NCBI RefSeq assembly: GCF_036324505.1
Contig: NC_086367.1
Location: 23,541,078 to 23,605,077 of the forward strand
DNA: 64,000 bases
Direction of reading: 5' to 3'
Source: Eleginops maclovinus
Lineage: Eukaryota > Chordata > Actinopteri > Perciformes > Eleginopidae
The position numbers and the translations under genes were made by a program. The notes below the pieces were generated by a model. It saw only the letters and a list, made by a program, of their open reading frames with translations, was not told the DNA's origin and did no database searches. Shown here piece after piece: positions 1 through 12,500 of the stretch; the first letter of the stretch is position 1, and each line of letters opens with the position of its first letter.

Positions 1-114
1 ATCCTGAAACACCTTAAACACAGTGGGCAGACATGTCATTAAATAGGTTACTCCATCATCTTTCTGCTGAACTCCCCCATTAATTTGGACCTAACATTTT
101 ACTTTAAAAGCTCA

Positions 115-2252
115 TGTGAGTAAATGCTGCTTGTAGGATGACCATTCCTGCAGCAGAGTGTTTTCAGGCTGCTGCTGCTGCAGGAATATTTTGGACAGTT
201 TCTTGAGGTCTTCAGTGACGACAGCATCATGTTCTTTAAGTGCCTTGGGTCCCAGCACATGGAAAGCTCCAATTATCCCCAGGTTTTGAAATCTCCTGTC
301 CAGGCGGTCCAGGAGACCATCATATCAGATATGGCTCCATTACTTAAACATGGTACAAAAAACCAAATGAGTACTGAGTTTGATAATGGAAACCTGTACA
401 CAGGGAGATAAGTTAAGATTTAGGTCCACTTCCCAGAAGTGCCCTGTAATACAAAATACAATGAAAATTAAAATAACACAATAACAATAATAACATACAT
501 AGGTGAAAGGTGACAAGTAAACAGGACAGACAAGAAAAAAAGAAAATACAATTACTCAAAATATTTCAAGGTAGCTTTTCAACACTGAATTACTCCACTA
601 ACTCAGTTCTACATTTAACTACCTGTGTCCTGAACCGGGACCAGAGCATGTCTCTGGTGTACTCCACCTGGCCTCTGCCTCTCCTTCCCCTCTCCTCTTC
701 ATGACTGATTTCAAAGGCCCCTAATCCTGCAGGGTCATCCAGGTCATTGTGGAGCTGGGCCAAGAAAGATCCAAGCGGCTGTGCATCACCAGCATCCCTG
801 ATGGCTCTCAGACATGCCATTGTCACTGGGACCTGAAAGGCAGTCACAAAAATGTTTTTCCTTGAATCCAAAATGTCATGCTTTAATGGTGTAACTGGTT
901 CTACTCTCTTATTAAGGGAGAAACATGTTAAAGTAATAGATTAATGGACCTGCTCTTTTATTGCCAAGAAGTTGACATTTTCCTTCTGGAAAACGTTTGA
1001 CAGGCGAGCAAGATGTGGCAACACATCAGCCTGGAGATAGACTGCAGCAACAAAGCGGTAGGTGGAGCAGAATCCATAGAGACCCTTGGCTACTGGACAC
1101 TTCTTGATTTCTGTCTCCTCTGAGGATTGGCTCGTCCACCACTGCAGCCAACATCTCCAACATATCATCTATTATTATATGAGACCGGTAGTTGGTAGTT
1201 TTTCCAATCTGAAAGTAAAACATATTAAATGTAGTTTTGAGATTGAGGCAAGCTGACTTGTAGTGATGATATGCAAATGTAAACAATACACAGTAGCATG
1301 ATAATTATTTACCTTCAGCTTTTTGAAATAGTCACATCCTAGCAACTCGGCTAGCTCAAGAAGAGCTGGATAATTTGTGTGATGTGCTGGCTCTCGTTTG
1401 GTTAAATAGTAGAGGCATTTAAACCCCCCGATGATTGCCTCATGCTCCAATACAATGATTGGATCAAAGGCAGCCACAACAGAGGAACCTATGCAAAGCA
1501 GGTACAAATATGTTATTGCAAGACAAAGCAGGTCGTACTTAAGATCTGCTCCATCAATTTAAATAACTTCCTATTAATTCACCTTGTGCCAGTAAGGCCT
1601 GTGAGCTCACACTGTGTGTGGTGCTCCGTACTCATGTGCTTATTCAAGTAATCCACTCGGTAAAGTTGACAGCCTGACTCAATTAATGGCCGCTTCCCCG
1701 TTCCTCTTTTTGGTGCCTGCTTATGCTGCCGACATAAGCGGCAGAACATTCCTATAGGGACAGAGTAAAGTGGCATTATTTATCATTGCTCTTACAATGG
1801 AATACACTGAATGTATTTATTATTTAACAGAAATATTGACATGTGTATTATGCAAAAAAATAAGACAGGAAAGAAAGGTTCATCAACACTCACCATTATC
1901 CGTGTGGTAGAGCCATGAGTGGAACCGGCTATTTTTTTCAACCCATTTAGGGTCCCAGCCTGATAGCCTGTGCTTCGCTTTAGGTTTTTCTCTACTCTCA
2001 TCTCTCTCCTGCACCATCACTTTGCTGTCCTGCTCCTTCACTCGGCTCCCCCCCTGCTGTACTCTGCTCTCCTTCACATCTTTGTTCCACTGCTGATAAT
2101 TTACACTCACATCACATCTGATTACAAGTGTGAACACAATTTTTTACCAAACCATCATCATTTATAAGTCAGTAAAAGGCTAATGAGACCTGATTAGCGT
2201 CATCTTCATCTAGTGTCTTTCTCTTCTTAGAAGAATATTTCAACAAGCTCAT
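115..2252 (-). pseudogene. Decayed multi-exon hAT-derived / ZNF862-like gene
   Basis: Exons readable on the minus strand with GT/AG borders are 2190-2252 (start MSLLKYSSKKRK), 1894-2092, 1583-1751, 1313-1488, 950-1208, 623-832 and roughly 115-400. The second and third join in phase to give KHRLSGWDPKWVEKNSRFHS followed by a zinc-binding segment FCRLCRQHK..CQLYRV..LNKH. This resembles the N-terminal zinc-finger module of ZNF862/KIAA1586-like proteins derived from hAT transposases. The last exon contains GAFHVLGPKAL, like the C-terminal hAT part. Two faults argue against a working gene: the phase does not match between exons 1583-1751 and 1313-1488, and exon 950-1208 needs a one-base shift near 1120 to pass from DEPILRGD to EIKKCPVAKGLYGFCS. 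An in-frame stop also lies just before the last readable block. Family membership is inferred from remembered motifs, so the name is tentative. Confidence 0.5.
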
Positions 2253-2810
2253 CTGAAAATACAGTCAGCAGCAGAAATTGTTTAAACGGGCGTCAGTCTC
2301 GTGCAAGAGTCTGTGTATGAGTCTCGTGCTGCAAGAAGTTTCACGCCGTTATAGGAACAGTGATATGTGCATTTTCAATGCAAAGAAACTAACATTTTCT
2401 TCCCGACTGCATCTCGGAGGATATGAATTATCATCCCAAATACATATTTTTATGTCCACGGGACGACGGGACAGTGTTAGTCTAATTAGTTTAGTCGCGT
2501 TAGTGACACTGAGTTGGCACCGGGCCCAATTAACTTAAACTACCAATAACGTTACGTTACGCGGGGCATTTGCGACTGTAAGTCATTTTTGACGCTGCAT
2601 ACAAAGATGGCACATTCAAATATGACTTGGGCAATTATGCTATTAACCTAATGAAATCTTTTATGAGTTATCTTAAACTAATAAGTCTACCTTTACTCCG
2701 GTAAGTTGCTGCCCTATTTTCTTAGACGACACTGTCACTCCTCTGACTCTGACCTGGTGCCTGGGTGCTTGACACACACACACACACACACACACACAAA
2801 ACAACATTAA
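2253..2810. other. Intergenic spacer with (CA)n microsatellite
   Basis: No coding signal is seen. A CA dinucleotide tract occupies about 2772-2799. From 2811 onward the sequence becomes the first unit of the zinc-finger tandem array, because it matches 10449 onward. Confidence 0.6.
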
Positions 2811-3269
2811 CTCACAACCTTTAATATTATCTGCTTATGTGTAAGAAAATAATGTCTCTGTAAATGAAAATGACACAACACATTTTAGAGAGCTGTAATT
2901 TTGAAGTTCCACATCAGAATGTCCTGATATTGTCTGAGTGACACTCTGAGGTGGTGTTCTATCAGTCTGAAGTGAAATGAGTTCCTGGGAACACACCGTT
3001 TCCTCTTAATCCTAATCTGAAAATGAGTAAAAAATATTGCTTAAATGAGACATTTTGAAGCGCTTTAATTTGGAGTTCCACATCAGAATGTCCTGAATGA
3101 CCTGTGACACCTGCTCTGTCATTTTGTCAGATTGGACTTTGAGAATGTTTTCTTTATTATCAAATTTGACTTATTCTACACACAATTAGAATTCAAATGT
3201 TCTCTGAAATACAGTTTGCAGGCGGTAGCTATTTGCAATGATTTCTTTTATTATTTAACATTAATTCAT

Positions 3270-3714
3270 TTAGTTTGATTTATTATTATAATACATTTTA
3301 TTTATAGAGCGCTTTTCTAAAAACTCAAAGACACTTTACAGAGGAACAACTCATCAAAACATAATTAAAACACCACACTTAATATATTTAAAACACAACA
3401 TTCATTTACAGTTTAAAAGCAGTTTTGAAAAGGTGAGTTTTGATGGGATTTAAACAGGGTGAGGTCGGGGCAGTCACGGATGTTTGTGGGGGGTGAGTTC
3501 CGGAGGGAGCAGCGACGGAAAAGACTCTGTCCCCCCAGGTCCGGAGTTTGGTCCTGGGAGGAAGTGAGAGGAGATTTGCGTCTGAGGAGCAGAGGCTGCG
3601 GGAATGAGTGGTGCTGGAGGGGGGCTGGTGATGGAGGGCTTTGTGGGTGAGGAGAAGGATCTTGAAGTGGATGCGTTGTGGGACGGGGGGCCATTTTGAA
3701 ATCTGTTCCTCCAC
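3270..3714 (-). mobile_element. L2-type LINE 3' end, unit 1 (internally deleted)
   Basis: The minus strand reads the C-terminal end of a non-LTR retrotransposon protein, with [20 protein letters not shown] and [16 protein letters not shown] tail follows that encodes no protein and ends in TATAAATAAAATGTATTA, typical of fish L2/CR1-like LINEs. Compared with the copy at 10755-11330, this one lacks an internal piece of the open frame. It sits in the intron upstream of the zinc-finger exon. Confidence 0.6.
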
Positions 3715-3903
3715 ACTCTTACCTTATATGCACACAACGAGGGGGCTGGCTTGACTATGTTTTCCGAGGACGAGGCAGGCTGGACCGCAGTCTTACTTTG
3801 GTGGTCCCGGTCAAATTTGCAAAACGACTCAAATTGTAAAGGTGATTACATTTTATATTCTAACACTTAACTGTTTTTACTTTGTGTTTCCTGTTTCCTG
3901 CAG

Positions 3904-5748
3904 ACGTCCGGCAGCTGGTGGTGGTTAAGGAAGAGGTTCTCCCTGAACGGCAGGAGTGGAGCTCCAATCTGGACCAGGAAGACCCGGAGACCCCCCCCAC
4001 ACATTAAACAGGAACAGGAGGAACTCTGGAGCAGTCAGAAGAGAGAGGAGCTTCAAGAGCTGGAGGAGGCTGATATCACCAAGTCTACATTCACTCCTGT
4101 CCCTGTGAAGAGTGAAGATGATGAGAAACCTCAGTCCTTACAGTTTCATCAAATACAGGCTGAACACATGGAAACAGGAACTGATGGAGAGGACTGTCGA
4201 GGACCACAACCAAACAGGAACTCGGATCCAGAGAGCGGTTTACAACCACAGACTGAGGACAACACTCAAGACTGTTCTGAGCCAGACACTCAAGACTCTT
4301 CTGAGCCAGACACTGAAGACTCTTCTGAGCCAGACACTGAAGACTCTTCTGAGCCTGACACTGAAGACTCTTCTGAGCCTGACACTGAAGACAGTGCTGA
4401 TTGGAAGGAGACCAGAGAACCTGCGTCAGGCTCAAACTCACTGAAAAATAAACAAGAATCTGTCAGTGATTCAAGATGCAGTGCTGGAAAGAAACCTTTT
4501 GACTGCTCAGTTTGTAAGAAATCTTTTATAAATAGTCGAATTTTAAAGACACACATGAGAATCCACACAGGCGAGAAACCATTCAGCTGCTCAGTTTGTA
4601 AGAAATCGTTTACACAGAGTGAACATTTAAAGGCACACATGAGAATCCACACAGGAGAGAAACCATTCAGCTGCTCAGTTTGTAAGAAATGTTTTACAAC
4701 GAGTGGAAGTGTTAAAATACACATGAGAATGCACACAGGCGAGAAACCATTCAACTGCTCAGTTTGTAAGAAATCTTTTACACGGGGTGAACAATTAAAG
4801 GCACACATGAGAATCCACACAGGAGAGAAACCATTCAGCTGCTCAGTTTGTAAGAAATCTTTAACAGACAGTCGAAGTTTAAAGGAACACATGAGAATCC
4901 ACACAGGCGAGAAACCATTCAGCTGCTCAGTTTGTAAGAAATCTTTTATAAAGAGTAGAACTTTAAAGGCACACATGAGAATACACACAGGCGAGAAACG
5001 ATTCAGCTGCTCAGTTTGTAAGAAATCTTGTAAAGAGAGTGGAAGTTTAAAGGCACACATGAGAATCCACACAGGCGAGAAACCATTCAGCTGCTCAGTT
5101 TGTAAGAATTCTTTCACACAGAGTGAACATTTAAAGGCACACATGAGAATCCACACAGGCGAGAAACCATTCAGCTGCTCAGTTTGTAAGAAATCTTTTA
5201 TAAATAGTCAAAGTTTAAAGGCACACATGAGAATCCACACAGGCGAGAAACCATTCAGCTGCTCAGTTTGTAAGAATTCTTTTACACGGAGTGATAATTT
5301 AAAGGCACACATGAGAATCCACGCAGGAGAGAAACCATTCAGCTGCTCAGTTTGTAAGAAATCTTTTATAAATAGTCAAAGTTTAAAGGCACACATGAGA
5401 ATCCACACAGGCGAGAAACCATTCAGCTGCTCAGTTTGTAAGAATTCTTTTACACAGAGTGAACATTTAAAGGCACACATGAGAATCCACACAGGCGAGA
5501 TACCATTCAGCTGCTCAGTTTGTAAGAAATCTTTTACACGGAGTGATAATTTAAAGGCACACATGAGTATCCATGCAGGAGAGAAACCATTCAGCTGCTC
5601 AGTTTGTAAGAAATCGTTTACACAGAGTGGAACTTTAAAGGCCCACATGAGAATCCACACGGGAGAGAAACCATTCAGCTGCTCAGTTTGTAAGAAATCT
5701 TACAAAGAGAGTAGAAGTTTAAAGGCCCACATGAGAATCCACAAATGA
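3904..5748 (+). CDS. C2H2 zinc-finger protein, large exon (unit 1; probable pseudogene)
   Basis: The exon starts after the acceptor TTTCCTGCAG at 3901-3903 and ends at the stop at 5746-5748. It encodes a linker (start VRQLVVVKEE), an acidic region in which SSEPDTED is repeated, and 15 tandem C2H2 fingers of pattern C-x2-C-x12-H-x3-H joined by TGEKPF linkers. This suggests a nuclear DNA-binding regulator whose target is unknown. Compared with the copy at 11618, an extra A at 3990 shifts the frame and produces TAA at 4005-4007. The finger region stays open from Met 4105 (547 residues), but translation from the normal first exon would stop before it. No first exon is visible upstream, because the tandem unit begins at about 2811. 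Use of Met 4105 as an alternative start would give a linker-truncated protein. AATAAA signals follow at 5934 and 5948. Confidence 0.8.
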   Translation, partial: TSGSWWWLRKRFSLNGRSGAPIWTRKTRRPPPHIKQEQEELWSSQKREELQELEEADITKSTFTPVPVKSEDDEKPQSLQFHQIQAEHMETGTDGEDCRGPQPNRNSDPESGLQPQTEDNTQDCSEPDTQDSSEPDTEDSSEPDTEDSSEPDTEDSSEPDTEDSADWKETREPASGSNSLKNKQESVSDSRCSAGKKPFDCSVCKKSFINSRILKTHMRIHTGEKPFSCSVCKKSFTQSEHLKAHMRIHTGEKPFSCSVCKKCFTTSGSVKIHMRMHTGEKPFNCSVCKKSFTRGEQLKAHMRIHTGEKPFSCSVCKKSLTDSRSLKEHMRIHTGEKPFSCSVCKKSFIKSRTLKAHMRIHTGEKRFSCSVCKKSCKESGSLKAHMRIHTGEKPFSCSVCKNSFTQSEHLKAHMRIHTGEKPFSCSVCKKSFINSQSLKAHMRIHTGEKPFSCSVCKNSFTRSDNLKAHMRIHAGEKPFSCSVCKKSFINSQSLKAHMRIHTGEKPFSCSVCKNSFTQSEHLKAHMRIHTGEIPFSCSVCKKSFTRSDNLKAHMSIHAGEKPFSCSVCKKSFTQSGTLKAHMRIHTGEKPFSCSVCKKSYKESRSLKAHMRIHK

Positions 5749-6600
5749 GAAAAGCCATTCAGCTGCAGTGTTTGATTTACATGGCGTAGTCATTTGAAAA
5801 GGCAGAAGTGTGTTGGCCTTCAACCCTCACGGCTTCAATCAAACTCACACTGAGGATAACAGAGTTTTCAGACTCGTTCAGAGCATGATACTGTTTTTTG
5901 TTTCTAAATGTTGTGTATCATTTTCTTCCTGTTAATAAACTGTTCTAAATAAATTGTAATTGATTGTATTTGATTCTGTAGGGGAATACACTTACCTATT
6001 TTTGTCCTGATTACCTAATGCCGTTGTATGTAATACGTTACTCCCAAAGCCTGATTTCACCCACCTACAACCGATTCGCTAATAATCACAAATGTTCATT
6101 TCTTTAACCCCTCGACTCGACTATTCCTTGTTGAATAATTGCCAACCGAGCGATGCGTCTTCTTACCGGCAGGTGGCGCCAATGTTACATTGTCCAGTTC
6201 CACTGTCATCCACATATTACAGTTTTTTTCAATCGCTGAAACATTTTTTGGAAAACAGGGCTCATTTTCTCAAAACTCAAAACAGAATTCATAAAACCAC
6301 ACACTCAATGTTCAAAATACCTCATACATCTTGCACCCAGAACTGCATAAACACTTACCAAAACCAAACTATCACCAACTGGCACACACTTCATTCACAT
6401 CACAAGGCACTGTGTCCAACCAACTCCACACGGATGTGATCAATCTAAAGCACACTCATCTTTATGGGCTTTTTCTGTATGAGGAGAATTCTGCACCAAA
6501 GAAATATTTGCAGAAACAGAAATATTCTGTTGAAACAAACCTTATTTATTTTTCTACACAACTAATGAGCGCAACATCCATGCACAGCACATACAGTTAC
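5749..6600 (+). other. 3' UTR and downstream spacer of unit 1
   Basis: The first 200 bases are near-identical downstream of the zinc-finger exons of units 1, 2 and 4 and contain two AATAAA signals. The rest is non-coding and matches the noisy copy at 18.97-19.55 kb. I see no gene. Confidence 0.6.
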
Positions 6601-7750
6601 AATGAGATAAACACAAGAAGAAGGGACAAGTTAGCGGGAGACAGAGAGAGAAGGCCCTGAGAAGACTGAGGGGAGAGACGATTTAGTGGGACAAGATGGA
6701 GAGAAGAGTGACATGAGAGACTAGTTAGCGGGAGAGAGAAGACAGAAAAAAGAGTGAGAGGAGAGACGAGACGAGTTAGCGGGAGAGAGAAGAGTGAGAA
6801 TAGAGACGAGTTAGTGGGAGGCACAGAGAGAGGGCGGTGAGAGGAGTGAGGCGAGAGACGAGAGAAGACAGAGAGAAAACTGAGGGGAGAGAAAAGTTAG
6901 CAGCAGACAGAGAGAGAAGGCGATTAGAAGACTGAGGGGAGAGACGAGTTAGCGGGAGGCAGAGAGAGAAGGCGGTGAGAAGAGTCAGGGGAGATACAAG
7001 TTAGCGGGAGAGAGAAGACAGAGAGAAGAGTGAGGGGAAAGACGAGTTAGCAGGAGACAGAGAGATAAGACGGAGAGAAGAGTGAGGGGAGAAACGAGTT
7101 AGTGGGAGAGAGAACACAGAGAAGAGTGAGGGGAGAGACGAGTTAGCGGGAGAGAGAAGACGGAGAGAAGAGTGACATGAGAAACGAGTTAGCAGGAGAG
7201 AGAAGAGTGAGAGTAGAGACGAGTTAGGGGGGGCACAGAGAGAATGCGGTGAGAGGAGTGAGGCGAGAGACGAGAGAAGACGGAGAGAAAAGTGAGGGGA
7301 GATACAAGTTAGCGGAAGGCTGAGGGGAGAGAGGAATTAGCGGGAGAGAGAAGATGGAGAGAAGAGTGAGTGGAGAGACGAGTTAGTGGGAGACAGAGAA
7401 GACGGAGAGAAAAGTGAGGGGAGAGGGGAGTTAGCGGGAGACAGAGAGAGAAGACAGAGAGAAGAGTGAGGGGAGAGACGAGTTAGTGGGAGAGAGAACA
7501 CAGAGAGAAGGGTGAGGGGAGAGAGGAGTTAGCGGGAGACAGAGAGAGAAGACGGAGAGAAGAGAGAGTGGAGAGAAGAGTTAGTGGGAGACAGAGAGAA
7601 GACGGAGAGAAGAGTGAGGGGAGAAACAAGTTAGTGGGAGAGAGAACACAGTGAGAGCAGTGAGGGGAGAAACGAGTTAGTGGGAGAGAGAACACAGAGA
7701 GAAGGGTGAGGGGAGAGACGAGTTAGCGGGAGACAGGGAGAGAAGGGGGT
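6600..7750. repeat. Purine-rich minisatellite (GAGAGAAGAGTGAGGGGAG family)
   Basis: Irregular tandem copies of a 40-55 bp motif combine GACGAGTTAGCGGGAGA, CAGAGAGAAGA and GAGTGAGGGGAGA. One strand is almost entirely purine. Open frames on the minus strand here (leucine/serine-rich) only reflect the base composition. Shorter and noisier versions are at 13.66-14.1 kb and 19.6-20.5 kb. Confidence 0.8.
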
Positions 7751-8189
7751 GAGTGGATCACCAATGAGCACCTTCACATGTGAGAATGGTCCTGACACCA
7801 TTTCAGCCCGATTTAAAATCCGGGGGACAGGCTGGAGCTCAGTCCTCTGAACTAAAGACAGTCAGTGAGGGAGAGGAATATCAGAGGGACAGGAAGACAA
7901 ACCTTAAAACTGCTCAGCTGTTCTGATGTGTCAGACTGATATGTTCTATAATTGGCTGAAACTGTTAAGGTGTGAAACGGTTCACACAGAGAAAGGGAAA
8001 CTCAAGCTGCTGCTCTTTATTTACTCTCTCTAAAATTAAGCTCTTTTAAGATGCACACATTTCCAGAAGCTATTTTCTTTATTCTCTGTAATTTATTTTA
8101 AATGAGTGCAACATTAAACATATCTACAGTATGATACTGAATATCTGTTCAGTTCAAGTGACAATAAATATTGTTGTTTTTTTAGTTGT

Positions 8190-8600
8190 ACTTTGTTTGT
8201 GTCGAGGGTGGGGAAACAGGACCCAAGTGCAGCAACAAAGGGAGGAGGGTATGGGTACAAACAGAGGCGAGCTTTATACCAAAAGCTGTTTAACAAAAAT
8301 ACAAAGTTTGGGAAATCCAGGACATGAAAAACACTTGAGTTGACACATGAAGGACGACAACGAACTGACAAAGAACACAAAAGCAGGATTAAATACAAAC
8401 ACACTAATCACAACACAAGCCACTGCTGGGGAGGGGAGGCAGAAACACAGAGCAACAGGTGACAACAAGGAAACAATCAGACACAAGGAAAACCAAAAGA
8501 CAGGAAGTAAAAGTACACATGACATGACGGAAGGAAAACATTTCAAAATAAAACAGGAAACAGACACAAAACAAGGATCATGACAGTTTGTTTGATGAGA
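8190..8600. repeat. Interspersed repeat, unit 1 copy
   Basis: An A-rich, non-coding block runs from GTGTCGAGGGTGGGGAAACAG to GGATCATGACAG. It is almost identical at 14500-14910. I recognise the style of a common fish interspersed repeat but cannot name the family. Confidence 0.5.
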
Positions 8601-9273
8601 CAGTCAGTTGTTGATTACACGCACACGTTGATACAGCTACTGGGAAAATGGAACACAGTACCATTAGTCCAATTCTCTTTTCCATTCTGATAAATGACGT
8701 TTTTTCACAAGTTCAAAGAGATATTGGAGGGTGATTGTTTGCTGATGACGGGGCTCTGTGAAAAAGAGGAAAGAACATCAATGGTATTAAGGAGAAAATA
8801 CAACAGGGGGTTAGGGAGGTGGAAAAGTGGTCAAAATCATGGGGATTCAAGTTTTCTATAGATAAAACGAAAACAGTGTTTTTCACTTTGAAAAGAAGGG
8901 TTGATACTCAGATACAGAGGTATGGGCAAAGGATAGAGCAAGTGAAAGTGTTTAGATTTGTAGGTATGTGGTTGGATGAGAAATGAACATGGAATGATCA
9001 TATTACTAAAATAAACACTAAGTGTAAAAAGATATTGAATGTAATGAGATATTTGACAGGATCAGAATGGGAGCCCGCAGATCTGCTATTACACATATGT
9101 ATGTTTCATTGATTAGATCAGTATTAGATTACGGATGTATTGCATATGGTCGATAATTCTATTCCAGTCCAATACAGTAGGTGGCGGTAATGCACCTATA
9201 AAGCTACTTGCCAACCGCCGTACAACTACAGAAGAAGAAGAAGAAGAAGAAGAAGAAGAAGAAGAAGAAGAAG

Positions 9274-9303
<30 letters not shown>
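8600..9303 (+). mobile_element. Dead LINE reverse-transcriptase fragment with (GAA)n tail, unit 1
   Basis: On the plus strand the translation shows the RT core LFADDGAL (catalytic Asp-Asp pair), then EKWSKSWGFKFS and LDYGCIAYG, but stops flank the FADD motif and follow LDEK. The 3' end has the segment CAGTAGGTGGCGGTAATGCACC and terminates in (GAA)n at 9231-9303. This layout is seen in fish I/Nimb-like LINEs; that clade name is from memory. Only the 3' part of the element is present. Confidence 0.65.
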
Positions 9304-9304
<1 letters not shown>

Positions 9305-9594
9305 CTTTCCCGCTTTTCAAACCGCACCGGAAGTTATGATCCCCGCTCTTTCTAACCTGAATCCAGAAGGAGTCTCGTCGCGACAGTTCTCTCTCTCTCT
9401 GTTCCATCCCCTGTGTGTCTGGATAAAGGTAGACTGGACTTTGTGCCCTTTTTTCTGAAGCGTTTACCTGGGACTATAGGAGCTAGCTTAGCATGCTAGC
9501 TGGAAACACCAGAGCAACACGAGTCAGAGTGAGAGTTTGATGGAGAGGAACAGTGCGTTTAACGGAGTGTGCAGGAAAAGGTGATTTAGTCAAC

Positions 9595-12500
9595 ATGAGT
9601 ACAGTCCAAATGCTGCTCGCGTTGAAGAAGCAGCAACTCACTGCTTCTGCTGAAGAGATGTTTGCTCTGTTTGAAAAAACGATAGCAGAGTACGAGGAGA
9701 AACTGTGTCGTTCAAAAGAAAGAACGAGAGACTCCAGAAACTACTGGACTCTGTTTTACAGCCCCAGCTTCGGATTCACAAAGCAGGTCTGTTCCTTTGT
9801 CTCTTTATTAACCCTCCTGTTGTGTTCGTTTCCCGCCCTTTACTTTACTGCGGTCAAGCCAGCCCGTCTTGTCTTTCATTCAGTCTGTATGTCCATCTGT
9901 CTGTCTATTATCGTGTATATACTAGGGCTGTGCAATGATCCCAATTTTGAACGTGATTTCGATTTTTGGTTGAAACGATCTCCAAAGTAATATAATCGAG
10001 TTGAAAGGATTAATTTGGCATTTTCCGTTGTCTTTGGTAGGCCTAAAGATTTTTGTGAAAGAGACGCGCATGCGCAATTCAGTCCCTCCCCAACGCGGCC
10101 CTGCTGACCATAGATATGTATACAGGCTAGATGTCTCGTCTGCGTTGCTAACAGCGGAGTGGAGCGTCCGCACATGGCGGCCATCTTGCCACAGTCAGCT
10201 CGCTCACCCATAACATTGTGTTGGTAGTGGTACATGTACTTTTTAAATAACTAGAACTTACTCAACGTTGAACCGATTTTCAAACGGTTTGGTTTGTTAT
10301 AAACGCCAAAGATGTAGTTATGACACTGCATACTTATGAATAATTATGTTATGTTCTAAGAACTAGAATAATGTTCTAAAATAGTTAGATTACAAGATGG
10401 TGGGGGTGGGGATTGTGAGGGCCTAGTATATACACCTACGTGAAATTCACTCACAACTTTTAATATTATCTGCTTATGTGTGAGAAAAATAATGTCTCTG
10501 TAAATGAAAATTACACAACACATTTTAGAGAGCTGTAATTTTGAAGTTCCACATCAGAATGTCCTGAATGACCTGTGACACCTGATCTGTCATTTTGTCA
10601 GATTGGACTTTGAGAATGTTTTCTTTGTTATCAAATTCGACTTATTCTACACACAATTAGAATTCAAATGTTCTCTGAAATACAGTTTGCAGGCGGTAGC
10701 TATTTGCAATTATTTCATTTATTATTTAACATTAATTCATTTAGTTTGATTTATTATTATAATACATTTTATTTATAGAGCGCTTTTCTAAAAACTCAAA
10801 GACACTTTACAGAGGAACAACTCATCAAAACATAATTAAAACAACACACTTAATATCTTTAAAACACAACATTCATTTACAGTTTAAAAGCAGTTTTGAA
10901 AAGGTGAGTTTTGATGGGATTTAAACAGGGTGAGGTCGGGGCAGTCACGGATGTTTGTGGGGGTGAGTTCCAGAGGGAGGGAGCAGCGACGGAAAAGACT
11001 CTGTCCCCCCAGGTCCGGAGTTTGGTCCTGAGACGAAGTGAGAGGAGATTTGCGTCTGACGAGCAGAGGCTGCGGGAATGAGTGTGGTGCTGGAGCCGGT
11101 CTGTGAGGTAGGAGGGGGCCTGGTGATGGAGGGCTTTGTGGGTGAGGAGAAGGATGTTGAATTGGATGCGTTGTGGGACGGGGAGCCAGTGGAGGTTCTG
11201 CAGGGCAGGGGCGATGTGGTCACGGGGCGGGTGTTGGTGAGAAGACGGCGGCTGAGTTCTGGATGTACTGGAGTTTATTGAGGAGTCTGGATGGTGTACC
11301 ACAGAGGCTGCTGTTGCAGTAGTCTAATCTGGATGAGATGAAGCATGGATCAGGGTTTCGGCTTTATATTTGCATTTTTATTTACATTCAACAGCTTTGT
11401 TTTGAAATCTGTTCCTCCACGCTCTTACTTTATACGCACACCGCAAAACAACGAGGGGGCTGGCTTGACTATGTTTTCCGAGGACGAGGCAGGCTGGACC
11501 GCAGTCTTACTTTGGTGGTCCCGGTCAAATTTGCAAAACGACTCAAATTGTAAAGGTGATTACATTTTATATTCTAACACTTAACTGTTTTTACTTTGTG
11601 TTTCCTGTTTCCTGCAGACGTCCGGCAGCTGGTGGTGGTTAAGGAAGAGGTTGTCCCTGAACGGCAGGAGTGGAGCTCCAATCTGGACCAGGAAGACCCA
11701 GAGCCCCCCCCACACATTAAACAGGAACAGGAGGAAATCTGGAGCAGTCAGAAGGGAGAGGAGCTTCAAGAGCTGGAGGGGGCTGATGTCACCAAGTCTA
11801 CATTCACTCCTGTCCCTGTGAAGAGTGAAGATGATGAGAAACCTCAGTCCTTACAGTTTCATCAAATACAGGCTGAACACATGGAAACAGGAACTGATGG
11901 AGAGGACTGTCGAGGACCACAACCAAACAGGAACTCGGATCCAGAGAGCGGTTTACAACCACAGACTGAGGACAAAACTCAAGGCTGTTCTGAACCAGAC
12001 ACTGAAGGCTCCTCTGAAGCTGACACTGAAGACAGTCCTGATTGGAAGGAGACCAGAGAACCTGCATCAGGCTCAAACTCACTGAAAAAAAACCAAGAAT
12101 CTGTCAGTGATTCACAACGTAGTACTGGAAAGAAACGATTTCACTGCTCAGTTTGTAAGAAATTTTTTACACAGAGTGGACATTTAAAGGCACACATGAG
12201 AATCCACACAGGAGAGAAACCATTCAGCTGCTCAGTTTGTAAGAAATCTTTTACACGGGGTGAACAATTAAAGACACACATGAGAATCCACACAGGCGAG
12301 AAACCATTCAGCTGCTCAGTTTGTAAGAAATGTTTTACAACGAGTGGAAGTGTTAAAATACACATGAGAATGCACACAGGCGAGAAACCATTCAACTGCT
12401 CAGTTTGTAAGAAATCTTTTACACGGGGTGAACAATTAAAGGCACACATGAGAATCCACACAGGAGAGAAACCATTCAGCTGCTCAGTTTGTAAGAAATC

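Noticed and set aside
4290..5156. Minus-strand frames across the zinc-finger exons (repeated WILMCAFK..FLQTEQLNG)
   Set aside because: They are the complement of the repetitive finger codons. The plus strand has the C2H2 pattern, splice sites and poly(A) signals.
9135..9458. Poly-Glu or poly-Phe protein
   Set aside because: Produced by the (GAA)n tail of a LINE fragment.
11078..11281. Plus-strand small protein in the zinc-finger intron
   Set aside because: It is antisense to the L2 LINE ORF2 end and is repeated only because the unit is duplicated.
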